Part shown: positions 20,720 through 32,221 of the stretch, piece by piece
Layout of the letters: the number at the start of each line of letters is the position of its first letter
Position numbering within the stretch: position 1 is the stretch's first letter
Source: Mauremys mutica
Lineage: Eukaryota > Chordata > Testudines > Geoemydidae
Length of the DNA: 64,000 nucleotides
NCBI RefSeq assembly: GCF_020497125.1
Contig: NC_059076.1
Location: 10,097,951 to 10,161,950 of the forward strand
Reading direction: 5' to 3'
Position numbers and translations under genes: made by a program
The notes under the pieces: generated by a model
Told to the model about the DNA's origin: nothing
Database searches by the model: none
The model's input: the letters and a program-made list of their open reading frames with translations, nothing else

Positions 20720-21340
20720 TCATGCTGTCTGGAGTGACTCACAGCTGTGAGTGCCTATCTCAGGGCAGTGCTATAGCCCAAGCTAATGGTTTGTGCTATA
20801 ATTAGATTTCATCAAGCCAGGAACAAAAGTGAATTCTTGCATCACTGTAACAGTCTTACAACAGAGACACAGACACTCCAGCCTATCTTGCCACCCAGAT
20901 AAACTGGACTTCGTGATAAATGGTCACATAAACCAAAAAATCACACCACATCAGGTTGTTCCCAGTCTCAAGAGACCAATCATTTACCCCAGATCAATTG
21001 GTACTCCAGATCTTACACTAAAGACAATGCTGGCAGCCAATTCTATAGTAAACTACCTAAAGTTTTATTAGCTAAGAAAAGGAAAGGGGAATTATTGAGA
21101 GTTTAAAGCAGGTAAAATATTTTAACAGGCGAGTCACAGTTTGTAATTCCACATGGTGACAGTGATGTAACAAACTGCCAGTTTCCCAAAAGTCTTTTCA
21201 GGGTACCCAGGTTGTCTCTGGGGATCTCTGCTTTGCATCTAGTCCAAACAGTCCAGAGATGAAGGATTTCCCTAAATAACTATTCACTGTAAAATAGCAC
21301 AACTGGGACCTCAAAGAGTAGGAGATGATAACATTTCTCC
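20720..21340 (-). repeat. Possible LTR-like repeat, minus orientation
   Basis: The segment contains an AATAAA on the minus strand (GCTAATAAAACTTTAGG near 21056-21072) and text I associate with multi-copy reptile LTR sequence. No TG/CA ends or target duplication could be placed, so the edges and the class are uncertain. Confidence 0.28.
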
Positions 21341-21345
21341 AATCC

Positions 21346-21474
21346 CATGGAATCATAGGCTATGTCTTTGCTGGCGGTGTCATAAGAGTGCGGAATCCAT
21401 GCACGTCACGCCCTGCTAGCACTTGTATAAATAGTAATGTAGACAGTGAGCATCTGCTTAGGGGAGTAGATTAT
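21346..21474. repeat. MITE fragment cut by a CR1 insertion
   Basis: TAGGCTATGTCTTTGCTGGCG resembles the GGCT-TGTCTACACTGGC ends of the terminal-inverted-repeat MITEs in this window. The other end is not seen, because the CR1 at 21475 follows at once. Confidence 0.35.
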
Positions 21475-22043
21475 TCTCCTCTATCGAGGGAAGTGATTAT
21501 TCCCCTCTATTCGGCACTGGTGAGGCCACACCTGGAGTATTGCGTCCAGTTTTGGTTCCCCCACTACAGAAGGGATGTGGACAAATTGGAGAGAGTCCAG
21601 CAGAGGGCAACTAAAATTATTAGGGGGTGGGGCACGTGACTTATAAGGAGAGACTGAGGGAACAGGGCTTGTTTAGTCTGCAGAAGAGAAGTATGAGGTG
21701 GGATTTGATAGCAGCCTTCAACTACCTGAAAGGGGTTCCAAAGAGGATGGAGTTCAGCTGTTCTCAATGGCAGCAGATGACAGAATAAGAATCAATGGTC
21801 TCAAGTTGCAGTGGGGAAGATCTAGGTTGGATATTACAAAATACTATTTCACTGGGAGGGTGGTGAAGCACTGGAATGGGTTACCTAGGGAGGTGGTGGA
21901 AGCTCCTTCCTTAGAGGTTTTTAAGGTCAGGCTTGACAAAGCCCTGGCTGGGATGATTTAGTTGGGGTTGGTCTTGCTTTGAACAGGGGATTGGACTAGA
22001 TGACCTCCTGAGGTCTCTTCCAACCTTAATAGTCTATGATTCT
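21475..22043 (+). mobile_element. CR1 LINE 3' part
   Basis: This is a 5'-truncated copy ending TAGTCTATGATTCTAG. It covers the ORF2 C-terminal domain and 3' UTR and is close in sequence to the inner CR1 at 10111-12170. Confidence 0.9.
21487..21961 (+). pseudogene. CR1 ORF2 C-terminal fragment
   Basis: The readable part runs [20 protein letters not shown], through [19 protein letters not shown], to a frameshift near 21640 (in GGGGTGGGGCACGTG). It shifts again near 21740, where a G is lost in the run before TTCCAAAGAGG. It then continues to the stop at 21959-21961. This C-terminal region follows the RT thumb in CR1 proteins; it has no catalytic residues. Confidence 0.85.
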
Positions 22044-22357
22044 AGTAAAGACATGCTAGAACCTTCTAGGTGAGCAGCAGACACTACTGATTTAGTTGAC
22101 TTAATGTACCCTTTCTACACATCCTAACACATCATAATTCATTGGAAAGCTTGTTATGTCTACTTTAAGATGAGATATGATGAGAATCTGTCAAGTGGTG
22201 CCGTTATAACATATATGGGGATAAACAGTTATATCATCAACACATTAAAATGGCCACTTTGAAGTATTTGCATTCATTTTGGTCAGTGTAATGACTCTAT
22301 GTATTATTCTGAGACATAACATGGGATTTCCTTGTGACCACATTTGTACAGGTGTCA
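22044..22357. other. Unassigned sequence
   Basis: No gene or repeat is recognised. It could be a continuation of whatever element lies at 20720-21340, interrupted by the CR1. Confidence 0.4.
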
Positions 22358-24571
22358 TTAGGGTTCTAGGTTTTTCAAATATTGCATACTTCTAAGAGAC
22401 TGTGCCCAGGCAGAGCAAGTGACTGACTCGTCTCTCCCACACTTCAGTGCTATTTCTTGTGATGCTGGACTATAGGCAGATTGTTCTTGAAATACCACTC
22501 TAGCACCTGAATGGAAGGTATTCTTTCCATATGCAGACTCTACATTGATGTCTATATTATCATCCCCTTTATGGTTGAGATTTCCACCAGCATGAAATGG
22601 TACAATTCCCTTTGGAATGAACACACCTCCCTACAGCCTTTCTACTTCAGTTTTTGCAGCATTAGTGATGAACTGCTTCAGCTCAGTAGAACAGATGCTG
22701 AATCCAGGATGGTGCAGCATGCCAATTAAACAGCAAGACACAAACTCATGGTGTAGCTGTGCGGCAAGGCTTCTGTGCAGTGGGATGCTAGTTTGGGTAC
22801 TGTTAAATACTATGCACTCTGCAATTGAAAGGCACCTTCTTTGAATGTCTGCTGGAGGATGATGCTCATTGCTCTCTGAATTATACAACTCTTTATCAAC
22901 CAAAGGACAAACTCCTGCCCCAGCTGGAGCAAGCACAAAAGTAGCTGAACTCTGTATACTACAGTCTCCAGGCTTTGACTCATACTCTGAGGCTTTTATT
23001 TTGGCTATTTCAGACCAAACAATTGGAGCAGAATTATACAAAACTGCTTGTTCATTTGAAAGCTGTTTGTCAGGGTCACACACCAGAAGAATGTCCACAA
23101 AATATATGGATGACTTAAGTTCCTGCTTTAGATTACTTGCAACTTGGATAGCATGAGCTAATGTTGGACTACACAGAACAATGGCAGACTTGCTTTGTCC
23201 ATGCTGGGCACGGAATGAAATTTCAGAACCACAATGTCTTTCTAATCTTGCCTGTAATGTGCTATTGAAATAGCTTGCAGTTACTTCATCTGAGGGGAAA
23301 TGGGGCTTTATATCTTTGTAGCAGCTTGGACAGGAGAAAAGCCTCCTTGTTGTACATAAGACCATTGTCTGTCTCTTCAATCAGCTGATAAAATACAATG
23401 TCCTAAAGTGACTGGGTTGTTATACCAAAACCATCCAGTTCCACTGCAAGATTTGTTTTATTCAGGTTGGGGGGAAAGGCATGTTGAGTGATAAATGCCA
23501 TCCTTAGCAACCAAGTCTTCCCCAGATAGTCTGTGCAGCATGTCACCTCCTCTCTGAAGTGCTGCCTCCCTTAAATTGGTTACTTTCTCAAACCTTCTAT
23601 TTTATGAAGTTTCTTGTCTTTCCAGTGTGTTTTTCTTAAGCAAACACTACAACTGGACCAATCTCTGGAAGACGTGCTTGCTCTGGTGGCTATAGAAGTA
23701 GGTGAGCATGATGCTCTCTGATCAGATTAACATAAGAACATAACATAAGAACATAAGAAAGGCCGTACCGGGTCAGACCAAAGGTCCATCTAGCCCAGTA
23801 TCTGTCTACCGACAGTGGCCCATGCCAGGTGCCCCAGAGGGAGTGAACCTAACAGGCAATGATCAAGTGATCTCTCTCCTGCCATCCATCTCCATCCTCT
23901 GACGAACAGAGGCTAGGGACACCATTCTTACCCATCCTGGATAATAGCCATTTATGGACTTAGCCACCATGAATTTATCCAGTCCCCTTTTAAACATTGT
24001 TATAGTCCTAGCCTTCAGAACCTCCTCAGGTAAGGAGTTCCACAAGTTGACTGTGCGCTGCGTGAAGAAGAACTTCCTTTTATTTGTTTTAAACCTGCTG
24101 CCTATTAATTTCATTTGGTGACCCCTAGTTCTTGTATTATGGGAATAAGTAAATAACTTTTCCTTATCCACTTTCTCAACATCACTCATGATTTTATATA
24201 CCTCTATCATGTCCCCCCTTAGTCTTCTCTTTTCCAAGCTGAAGATTGTCTGTCTGTTTGCTTTTCTGAGTACAATATAACTCTGACATGTGCCAAATTC
24301 AACTTGCTTTTGTATTTCTGAAAGCAACCCCTGTGATAGAGTATTGGTGGCACATCATCAAAAGTAGAAAACTCATCCACTACCCGTCAATACAATTCAT
24401 CCCTCCTGGCTTCTGCAGCTGGCATCACTTAATTCTCTCCAGCACGGGTGGCTTTTGATAGTTTTTTGCAATTGTTTGCTTTCCTGACAAAGAACACACA
24501 TTTCAGAGTTTGTGAAGAGTCTTTTTCTCTTTGGTGTAAGCTTTAAGGGGCTTGTATCTTCCATGTCTTCA
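22358..24571 (-). pseudogene. Unnamed multi-domain gene remnant with two C-x2-C...H-x2-C modules
   Basis: I cannot name this gene. Read on the minus strand, it starts near an ATG at about 24570 (MEDTSPLKLTPKRKRLF). Module 1 follows, with CVLC (24498-24487) and YHRGC (24338-24324). After a CR1 insert comes module 2, with CSVC (23651-23640), GEDLVAKDGIYHSTC (to 23479), a helical stretch (QLIEETDNGLMYNKEAFLLS), then LQARLERHCGSEISF. The longest open part is 23380-22631 (249 codons). It ends at an in-frame TAG, after which the same frame runs on to 22358 and contains GDDNIDIN (22570-22541) and GKNTFHSGARVVFQ. At least three frameshifts and several stops are present. The repeated Cys/His pattern suggests zinc binding (inference). 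The layout resembles multi-copy uncharacterised, probably transposon-linked, proteins of animals, from memory only. The C-terminal part seems truncated at 22358. Confidence 0.6.
23729..24242 (-). mobile_element. CR1 LINE 3' part inserted in the unnamed gene remnant
   Basis: This is a CR1 tail of the GTTCTTATG-ending lineage, with the end duplicated as ACATAAGAACATAACATAAGAAC at the low-coordinate side (minus orientation). It is flanked by AGATT at 23724-23728 and 24243-24247, a 5-bp target duplication. The ORF2 part reads [18 protein letters not shown] on the minus strand and stays open to 23863, where it ends in degenerate 3' UTR. Confidence 0.88.
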
Positions 24572-25599
24572 TATACTGTAAATTCCCTGTAGAGGTAAGC
24601 TTCCCAAAATACACAGTTAGCATTACCACTACCATTTCCACCATTTTTTTCATTTTGTACAAATATACAGATTTGTGCTAAATTAGACAGAAATTAGATC
24701 TATGTTAGTATCAGAATTGCCAGTTTTGTTCAGTGAGCACTTTCACTGAAGCCCAATAGGAAGCTGCGTGTTATCATCTCTAATACTAATTCTGATCTGT
24801 GCATAAGTGTCACTGACTTAAAAAGCTAGTTTCTAGACTATTTCAAAGGCTAGTACTGCATGCATAGGCAACTACAAATTAAAATCTTCTACCAGGCAGA
24901 CTAGATGCTACATTGCATGTACAAAAGCTTACAAGTGGAGAAGCATTACATTAGGAATTCACATACATGTATATCTACCCACTATGCAGTACCTTCAGTG
25001 TGAGACTGATCTGGTCAGCACATTTCAACTGAAAATTAGAGAACACTATTACCACTTGTGAGATATTTTGACAAGTGAAAATATGCAACATGAAAACATT
25101 TCATGTTAGTATATTGCAAAATGTTATTTGCCATTTTCCCCGCATGCTAAACAGCTTCATCATTCCTAAAAATATATACTTGCCCATGCAAAACCAATAC
25201 AAATCTTAATACCAGGTTGTTCGGTAGCTTTGACCAATATACACCATATTAAGTTGGTAAACTATAGTCCTAGTCATGTTTCAGTGTTTCTGGAACTGTG
25301 CAAAATATGACAGTATCTCAATTGGGGTGCCATTGATTCACCTCGTCTATAGGCTTATGACTCCACTTGACAACTCCACATCAAACCTCATCTAAATATA
25401 AATAAATAAGCTTTCAAATGATATTTGATGTGTAGGTGGGTATGCTAAACTCCAGACATACAGCCCTTTTTGAGATCTGACACATGTCTATTAGGATATA
25501 ATATACCCTTCACAGCTTTCTACATGCTCAGGCAGTACCTGCCACAACTACACTGCTGGCTTTGGCAGTGTTGTGTCCCATTACTAGAGTTTTTCCCTG
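24572..25599. other. Unassigned sequence
   Basis: No gene or interspersed repeat is recognised. The start may include 5' flanking sequence of the gene remnant; a TTTACAG acceptor-like motif on the minus strand lies just before its ATG region. Confidence 0.45.
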
Positions 25600-25812
25600 A
25601 GATGAGGAAAGGCTCTGGCAACAGGAAAAGACTCTGGCAGAGGAGAGGCAGCGGAGAAAAGCTCTGGCAGCTCCCTACTACCGGAGACTTCCCGCCCTGT
25701 CTGAGCCTTTCACTGCCACATGTAGCTATGTGCTCCAGTGTGGATGCTGCCTGCTTTCCACTGCCTCATGTAGCTACACCTACCTTATATGTTACTGCCA
25801 GCATAGATAAGG
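25600..25812. repeat. Possible MITE fragment (CACTGCCACATGTAGCTA type)
   Basis: TTTCACTGCCACATGTAGCTA and a second CACTGCCTCATGTAGCTACA occur here. Similar TTTCACTATGGCATGTAGCCA text occurs near 39790-39810. It is probably a non-autonomous DNA element; the ends are not resolved. Confidence 0.35.
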
Positions 25813-26862
25813 CCATAGAAATGTAGGGCTGGAAGGGATCTCAAGAGGTCATCAAGTCTAGTCCCCTGAGCTGAGGCAGGATCAAGTAAACCTAGATCGC
25901 CCCTGGCATGTATTTTGTCCAACCTGATCTTAAAAACCTCCAGCAATGGGGATGCCACAACCTCCCTTGGAAGCCTGTTCCAGAACTTAACTACTCTAAG
26001 CTTTTCCTAATACCTGTAACCTAAATCTCCTTAGCTGCAGATGGAACCATTACTACTTGTCCTACCTTCAGCTGACATGGAGAATAACTGATCACTGTCC
26101 TCTTTATAACACCTCTTATCATAGGTCTCCACTCAGTCTTCTTTTCTCAAAACTGAACGTACTCAGCTCTCTCAATCTTTCTTCATAGCTCTAGTTTCCT
26201 AAACAGCTTAGCATTTTAATTGTTTTTTTTCTGGACTCTTTCCAATTAATCCTTTCCTAAAATGCAGCTCCCAGAATCGGACACACCATTCCAGCTGAGG
26301 CCTCACCAGTGCCAAGTAGAGTGTGACAATTATCTCCTATGTTTTACATACAACGTTCCTATTAATAAACCACGGAATATTAGCCTTTTTTGCAACTGCA
26401 TCACATTGTTGGCTCATATTCAGCTTATAACTATAACCCCCAGGTCCTTTCCAGAAGTACAACCACCTAGCCAGTTATTCCCCATTTCATAGTTGTGCAT
26501 TTGACTTTTCCTTTCTAAGTGTAGTAGTTTGGACATGTCCTTATTGAATTTCAGCTTGTGGATTTCAGACCAATCCTCCAATTTGTCAAGGTCATTTTGA
26601 ATTCTAATCCTGTCCTCCAAAGTGCTTGTAACCCACCCTCCCCCCACTTGGTGTCATCTGCAAAATCTGTAAGTATACTCTCCACTCCATTATCCAAGTC
26701 ATTAATGAAAATGTTGAATAGTTCCAGATCCAGGACTGACCCCACTAGATATGCCTTCTCAATTTGACAGTGAACCATTGACAACTACTCTTTGAGTATG
26801 GTCTTTCAACCACTTTATAGTAATGTCCTCTAGCCCATGTTTCTGACTAGATTGTAATCCTT
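25813..26862 (-). mobile_element. CR1 LINE 3' half
   Basis: In minus orientation this copy includes the end of the RT (FINDLDNGVESILTDFADDTK near 26700, with the FADD catalytic box intact), the C-terminal domain and the 3' UTR. The 3' end lies at 25813 and is eroded relative to the CTATGATTCTATG consensus. Many stops show it is old. The 5' truncation near 26862 is approximate. Confidence 0.85.
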
Positions 26863-27399
26863 TTAATCATGCTGCATAGCACTTTGCTCCAGACCCATGG
26901 AAGTCAATTAAATTACTGTGGAGTAAAGGGTTACTCACTGTAAGGGAATTACAATCTAGCACTTAGAAGGCATGTTGCCGTTTAACATATATATGTATCT
27001 CTTTAAAATATGCCTGTGACAGATATAATTTAACAGTTGAACTTCAAATGTTAGATCTGTTTTGTTTTTGGCTAGTTTTTTTTCCATTGCATCCTTGAAA
27101 CATGTCTGGTGCAATTTCACTTCCAGAACAGAATATGTTTGTGTATGTCAATACTCAGGGATTTTTATGACCTTAACATCAAGCATCATGAAATGTGAAA
27201 GAGTCTGTTGTTTTTCCTGGGGGCTCTCAGACTGTGATTGGCTCATTATTTGTATGTTTAATCTCCTTTCGGTTTGGGCTAGGAATCCTTAAGGCTGCTG
27301 TGGTTGCTGCATTGTTTTGTGATACTGATCTCCCAAAGGGAAACTTGTAAAATGCAGTCTCCCTCCCCTGGGGAAATTCCAATACATCAACATTTGTTT
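26863..27399. other. Unassigned sequence
   Basis: No gene, RNA or repeat is recognised. Confidence 0.5.
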
Positions 27400-27480
27400 T
27401 GGTTCTGAATCAGGACAAAAAAGTCAAAATATTGAATTTTTTCTCAAACGAAAAATTCAGAAAAATGTTGCTCCAGACAT
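27400..27480. repeat. A/T-rich interspersed repeat, possible copy
   Basis: AAAAAGTCAAAATATTGAATT and GAAAAATTCAGAAAAATG resemble the A/T-rich family at 17233-17470. The evidence is weak. Confidence 0.28.
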
Positions 27481-28284
27481 GTTGAAATGGTGCATTATGG
27501 GACAGGTAGTCTAGCTGGGAAGGATAGCCCACAGGGGAAAATGGGAGTATGAGCAACCCAGAGCTACAGTCCCCAGGGGGCACTGTGGGAGCTCTGCACA
27601 CCAGGACTTGACCCAAAACAAAACATTTGTTTAGTTTCCTGACTGAAAATGCCACATAGGTAATGATTACAAAAATTCAATGACAGCCCCATTTTCTGAC
27701 GATCAAATATCTTGCTTGGAATGTTTCAACCTGCTCCAGTGTGAATATTGGAGTTGTACTACAGCAAGGGTCAAGAGTGTTCCCAGGCATCAGCACCCTA
27801 CCGGACCACTGCACTAGGCAATAAGAGAGACGGGCTAAGGGAAAGAGGGAGAGAAACCCAGAGAGAGGGAGGCAATGAGAGCCCTGGGGAAGGCCAATGC
27901 TACTGAGGGCTGACTGATAGGTAGTGCCCTCCCTCCCTCCAATCTGGTGTGAATGGTGGGCAGAAGAGCCATTGTCTCTCCCCGACGGGCTGAGTGAGCC
28001 AACAGTAACTTTTAGAGAGGCCCTAGGACTTTGGTTTGTGCGTGTTGTACTCCGTGGTGGCCAGCACAATCAGCTAATTCTACTGCACAAGTCAGCTACC
28101 AGAGTTTTGCCAGCCCTGGCAATTTCATTATGAGTCTCATAGTATTTGACAGGCCCCAGCTACTGGAGTCATGTGATTACATGAGAATCACAACTTCCGT
28201 TTTAGAAGAAAAGGTCGATGTGACCGAAAACACCCCTGTTGTCACACCTTACACACCATTATAATAATCTTTGTACAAAATATG
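27481..28284. other. Unassigned sequence
   Basis: No clear gene is seen. Overlapping open frames on both strands (27677-28264) show no conserved motif and no splice-supported structure. Confidence 0.45.
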
Positions 28285-28728
28285 CATTGTGAGGTATCGT
28301 TTAAAAACTAATCACTTGCCGGTCAATAATATCATGGTGAAATGTATGTAACAACATTATATTTAAGGTTATGACTTCCTCCTGAATGAGGATGTTAGTA
28401 CACGTTCAAACACACACAGCCCTGACTAGGCAAAAGTTGTTAAATGGGTCTGTCCTAAACAAAATGATGTGTGTTTACCTCAATTTAAATGTAAGGTGTA
28501 AACAGGGTCCCTAAGACAGCAAGAGGGGGGGAAAGCCAGTAGACAAGGCAAACCCACATCTCAGCATAGATGGGGAGAAGAAAGAGCATGGAGCCACCTT
28601 CCTCACCAGACTCCACCTTGCCTTTTTTACTATTGAATAAACTTTTGCTTTGATGGGTCAGCCACAGAAGAATCCACTTCAAAGCATGACTGGACTATGA
28701 AATGGAAGGGAAAAAACACCCCAAGGCA

Positions 28729-28763
<35 letters not shown>

Positions 28764-28990
28764 CACGCACACACACACACACACACGCACCCTAAGATGA
28801 AGGAACCAGCCCTTTGACTTTGGGGGAGACACTGACCTGAGAATTTGGTCAGCCATATTGCTGGAAACATATGGTAAGGATTTTACCTTGAACCAAATCT
28901 AGCTCTCTGGAATGGGACAGCAAGTTTCTAACCCTTGTGGTTGTAGAATAGAGATTGAAAATGTGACCACTAAAAACTGAAGAACTAGCA
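28285..28990 (+). repeat. Diverged LTR-like sequence related to 56814-57790
   Basis: It shares ordered short blocks with the LTR at 56814-57790: TCTGTCCTAAAC, a purine-rich stretch, ACAAACACCCCAA-type text (AAAAACACCCCAAGG here), a CT/CA-rich tract, GAAGGAACC/GAAGGGAC, and AATTTGGTCAG. The order is the same in both. An AATAAA lies near 28636. No reliable ends were found. Confidence 0.4.
28741..28790. repeat. CA microsatellite
   Basis: A (CA)n tract of about 50 bp with regular G interruptions (ACACGCACAC), directly after a CT tract at 28729-28740. It lies inside the LTR-like sequence. Confidence 0.9.
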
Positions 28991-29163
28991 GGCAAATAAA
29001 AAGTACCTGTTGTTGTTCCATTTTATAAAATCTCATTATTTTAAAGTCAATTGCATGGTTTTTGCATCTTGACTAACGGTTTTTGAACCTTTCGAGGTGG
29101 GCAGTATGGTTACTATCATCTTATTTATTAGGGCTACTACCCTAAAACACTTTTTTCATTTTG

Positions 29164-29285
29164 TAGATTTTAAGGCCAGAAGGGACCATTGTGATCATCT
29201 AGTCTGACCTCCACCGAACACAGATCTGAGAACCTCACCCAGTCATTCTTGTGTTAAGCCCAGTAACTTCTATGTATATTTTCTT
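29164..29285 (-). mobile_element. CR1 LINE 3' fragment, short
   Basis: The minus-strand copy is recognisable by GGCCAGAAGGGACCATTGTG followed by ATCATCTAGTCTGACCTCC, the 3'-UTR signature of CR1. Only about 120 bp remain. Confidence 0.75.
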
Positions 29286-30638
29286 TAAAGTGCTTATTGC
29301 AAGGTCAATAAAAATATGATACCAATATGAACGGCAAATTATGGGAATTAAAGGAAGAAAAGGAAAAAAATCCTTAGGATATACATACTGAGAACCCTTG
29401 TATGTAGCCATGGTAGGCCATTATAAGCATTTAGAATTTGTTTTTATTGGAAAGTATTTCAGAGTGCTATAAAATGTCATATAAAATAGGATTGTATTGC
29501 ATAAATACAAACATTTGGAGGCTTAGAAAGCCATTTGGAAAGCAGATGTGTGGAGTTCTATTTTACAGATCCCACCAATGTTATTAGAAAACTGACATCT
29601 AATAAAACTTAATTCTACAACATTAAAATATTCTCTTATTTGCTGTGGGAAAAGCCTCAGTACCAGGGGAGAGGGTGTGGGGGAGGAAAAGGCCTTTGGT
29701 TGCTTAGCAACTCATTCCCACATTTCTACTTTAGTGCAAATGAGATATTACCGGATGAGAGTGGATGAAATATTGTGATTACAGGAGTAGCTTTCAGTGT
29801 GAAGAAGTTATCATATGCAAATAAAATGGGGAAAGAAGAAGCAACGAGCACATTATTAATGTGATGGGGAAAGGGAAGCTGTGGGTTGCATTCAAACTCT
29901 AAAGAGCTGCAAAGCTCCCATAAATGTCATAGCCAAACCAAAAACTATTATCCGTATTCCAAGCAGCATTGCCTAGCGTTAAGTTTAAGGAGGGCAGGAA
30001 TGCATGGCCAGTATTGCGCAATCAAGTGCGGAGGCTCTCCCAGGTATGAAATAGGGAGCAGTGATTTATTTTAGCGACAGAGGGGTCCTTTACCTCCAGG
30101 GATCTAGCTGAAATTTTCAAACAAGGCACTTTCTTCTGAAAAGATAGAAAGTGTTATATGGACCCAATCCTGCTTCCTGAACCTCCGGCAGGATTTCAAA
30201 AATGCTCAGCATCCACAGTTGATGTGGCTAGATTTTTCCAAAGGGTGCAGCCTCAGCAGTTCCCATTGGAAAAGCAATCCCTTGATGGTTCTTCGGCGTC
30301 TAGAGAGATACCCCTTTGGTGGATCAGCCCAATGCCCAATGAAGGGGTCAGGCCTTTATAAATATAATGATGATGGGTCGCACTGCATCACCCTCCCCTT
30401 CAGGGAAAGGAGGGTCATCTACTTCCACAGTAGTGTACCTCCTTCTGCTGGACACTAAATGACCCAGACTTGTCCATGTAGGGAGGAGAGGCAAGAAAAG
30501 CCTGAGGCTGCCTTGCTTTCCCAAGGAGCCCCCTCCACAATGATGAGCCCCCTTTAAAGGAGCAGTGGTGGCTAGCAGTAGATTCTGCTGGCTTAAGTCA
30601 ACTGTAGTCACGTTGTTAGGTAGCATGTGGGATCCACC
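29286..30638. other. Unassigned sequence
   Basis: No gene or repeat family is recognised. The part near 29720-29830 has moderate complexity without repeat character and is where I would look for conserved non-coding sequence, though I cannot show conservation from one genome. Confidence 0.45.
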
Positions 30639-30884
30639 CAGGGCCGGCTCCAGACCCCAGTGCGCCAAGCGCGCGCTTGGAGCAGCATTTTGCCGGCAGG
30701 GTGGCAGGCGGCTCTGGCGGACCTTCCGCAGTCATGCCTGCGGGAGGTCCACCGGAGCCGCGGGACCAGCGAACCTCCCGCAGGCATGCTGCAGGCACGT
30801 CTGCAAGAGGTCCCCCGGAGCTGCGGGACCGGTGACCGCCAGAGCGCCCTGCTTGGGGCGGCGGGATTCCTAGAGCCGCCCCTG
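30639..30884. mobile_element. CpG-rich hAT-type MITE with 8-bp duplication, copy 1
   Basis: This 246-bp element has inverted ends CAGGGCCGGCTCCAG and CTAGAGCCGCCCCTG. It is flanked by GATCCACC (30631-30638) and GACCCACC (30885-30892), 7 of 8 matching. Internally it is GC- and CpG-rich with repeated CCGCGGGACCAGCG- and CCTGCGGGAGGTCC-like pieces. A related copy lies at 58166-58457. The CAGGG ends and the 8-bp duplication fit the hAT superfamily. There is no transposase, so it would depend on one supplied in trans. The overlapping open frames are a by-product of its GC content. Confidence 0.85.
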
Positions 30885-30892
30885 GACCCACC

Positions 30893-31922
30893 AAAGATAT
30901 ACCGCCGGTGTGAAGGGACAGAGCCAAGGTGGGATTTGGAAGCAGGCCCGACTCTTCAGAATTCTGTGGGGACCAGGGCCTACTGTCCTGACAGAATAGC
31001 TATGTCAAAACTCTGCAGAGGAGTTTTATATCATCCTGAACTTCCTATTCTGTCACCCAGCTCTTGCTGCACGCCATGGGAAGTTTCCAGGCATCAGATC
31101 TTAAAACCATGACATTTTTCTACTTAGAAGTGCTATTTTGGGCAATGTTCAGAAGTTAGATGCAAATGTTCCTTGCCTTCTAAGCTGGTTTCATGGTGCT
31201 AAAACCAGACTGATTTAAAGGTGGAAGGATACAAAAAATAGTCCCAACTTAACAAAAAAAAATCTATGATATGTAATACATAATGGTAGCAACATAAAGG
31301 CAAATCCCAAAGGGAGGCAGCCTTCTTGCAGATCAAGGACCACCTGCATTGATTTCTAGTTAGGTACTTAAGGTGGTTTGGCTGAATATTCAGTTCATGT
31401 CCATCGCTGGTGATCTTATTGTGCCACTAAAACTTTTCTGTGTTTATGTGATCATCAGCCGTGTAGCAGTATTCCTTGGTAAACAAGCTTTGTAATTCAC
31501 TGGTCTTCAATCCATATGATGGTGCAACGTGCTACAAAGTCATTATTAACACGCCTGTGCGTTAACCTGCAAAACTCACTTCTGGTTTTGCTGTTCACCC
31601 TCAATTCAACAAAGATAGCACACCTCATGTGTTCAATATATGCTGCTTTGACTCTTATGTGGATGATTACTTGTTAACAGGTTCCATATAACACCAGAAT
31701 TTCAATTCTCCTGTATGTATATTTGGAATTCTACTGTATCATGTGCAGAAAGCCTATGTGAATTATGGTGTTTGCCTGACTGCGAATGCAAAACAGTAGT
31801 TTGTAATTTAAAATGGTATCTCTTAAATTAAACTCCTGTTTAGCAAAAACATTATTTACTAGAGTTTAAATTTCATCATGCTGTTTTCATATACTCTTTA
31901 CTCAGCTTAAGTTTATCTGAAA
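30893..31922. other. Unassigned sequence
   Basis: No gene, RNA or interspersed repeat is recognised. Confidence 0.5.
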
Positions 31923-31945
31923 ACACACACACACACACACACACG
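31923..31945. repeat. CA microsatellite
   Basis: A short pure CA tract of about 22 bp. Confidence 0.85.
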
Positions 31946-32221
31946 CAATCACTGGTACCAAAACGCGCTGGTTTGGAAAGCTGCTGCATCTAGTAGCTTA
32001 GTGTGGCTGGCATGGCTCTAGCTTATAAAATTATTATTTTTGATACTTGTATCCTCAAAACATGAGTCCCCCTTTTAACTTATGTGCTGCAAATCCAGCG
32101 ATAACCAAAAAGGTCATACATTCAGTGATGCATTTTATTTAGTCATGTGGGTATGTCAGTTTTGAACTGATGAGCTAGAGTCTTAAAGCACTCACACCTG
32201 AGAGAATCACTTAGTTGGTAT

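Noticed and set aside
27677..28264. Opposed open frames that could suggest an exon
   Set aside because: No conserved residues and no consistent splice signals were seen.
30565..31112. Long overlapping open frames on both strands (100-160 codons)
   Set aside because: They coincide with the CpG-rich hAT MITE at 30639-30884; high GC removes stops. No protein motif is seen.
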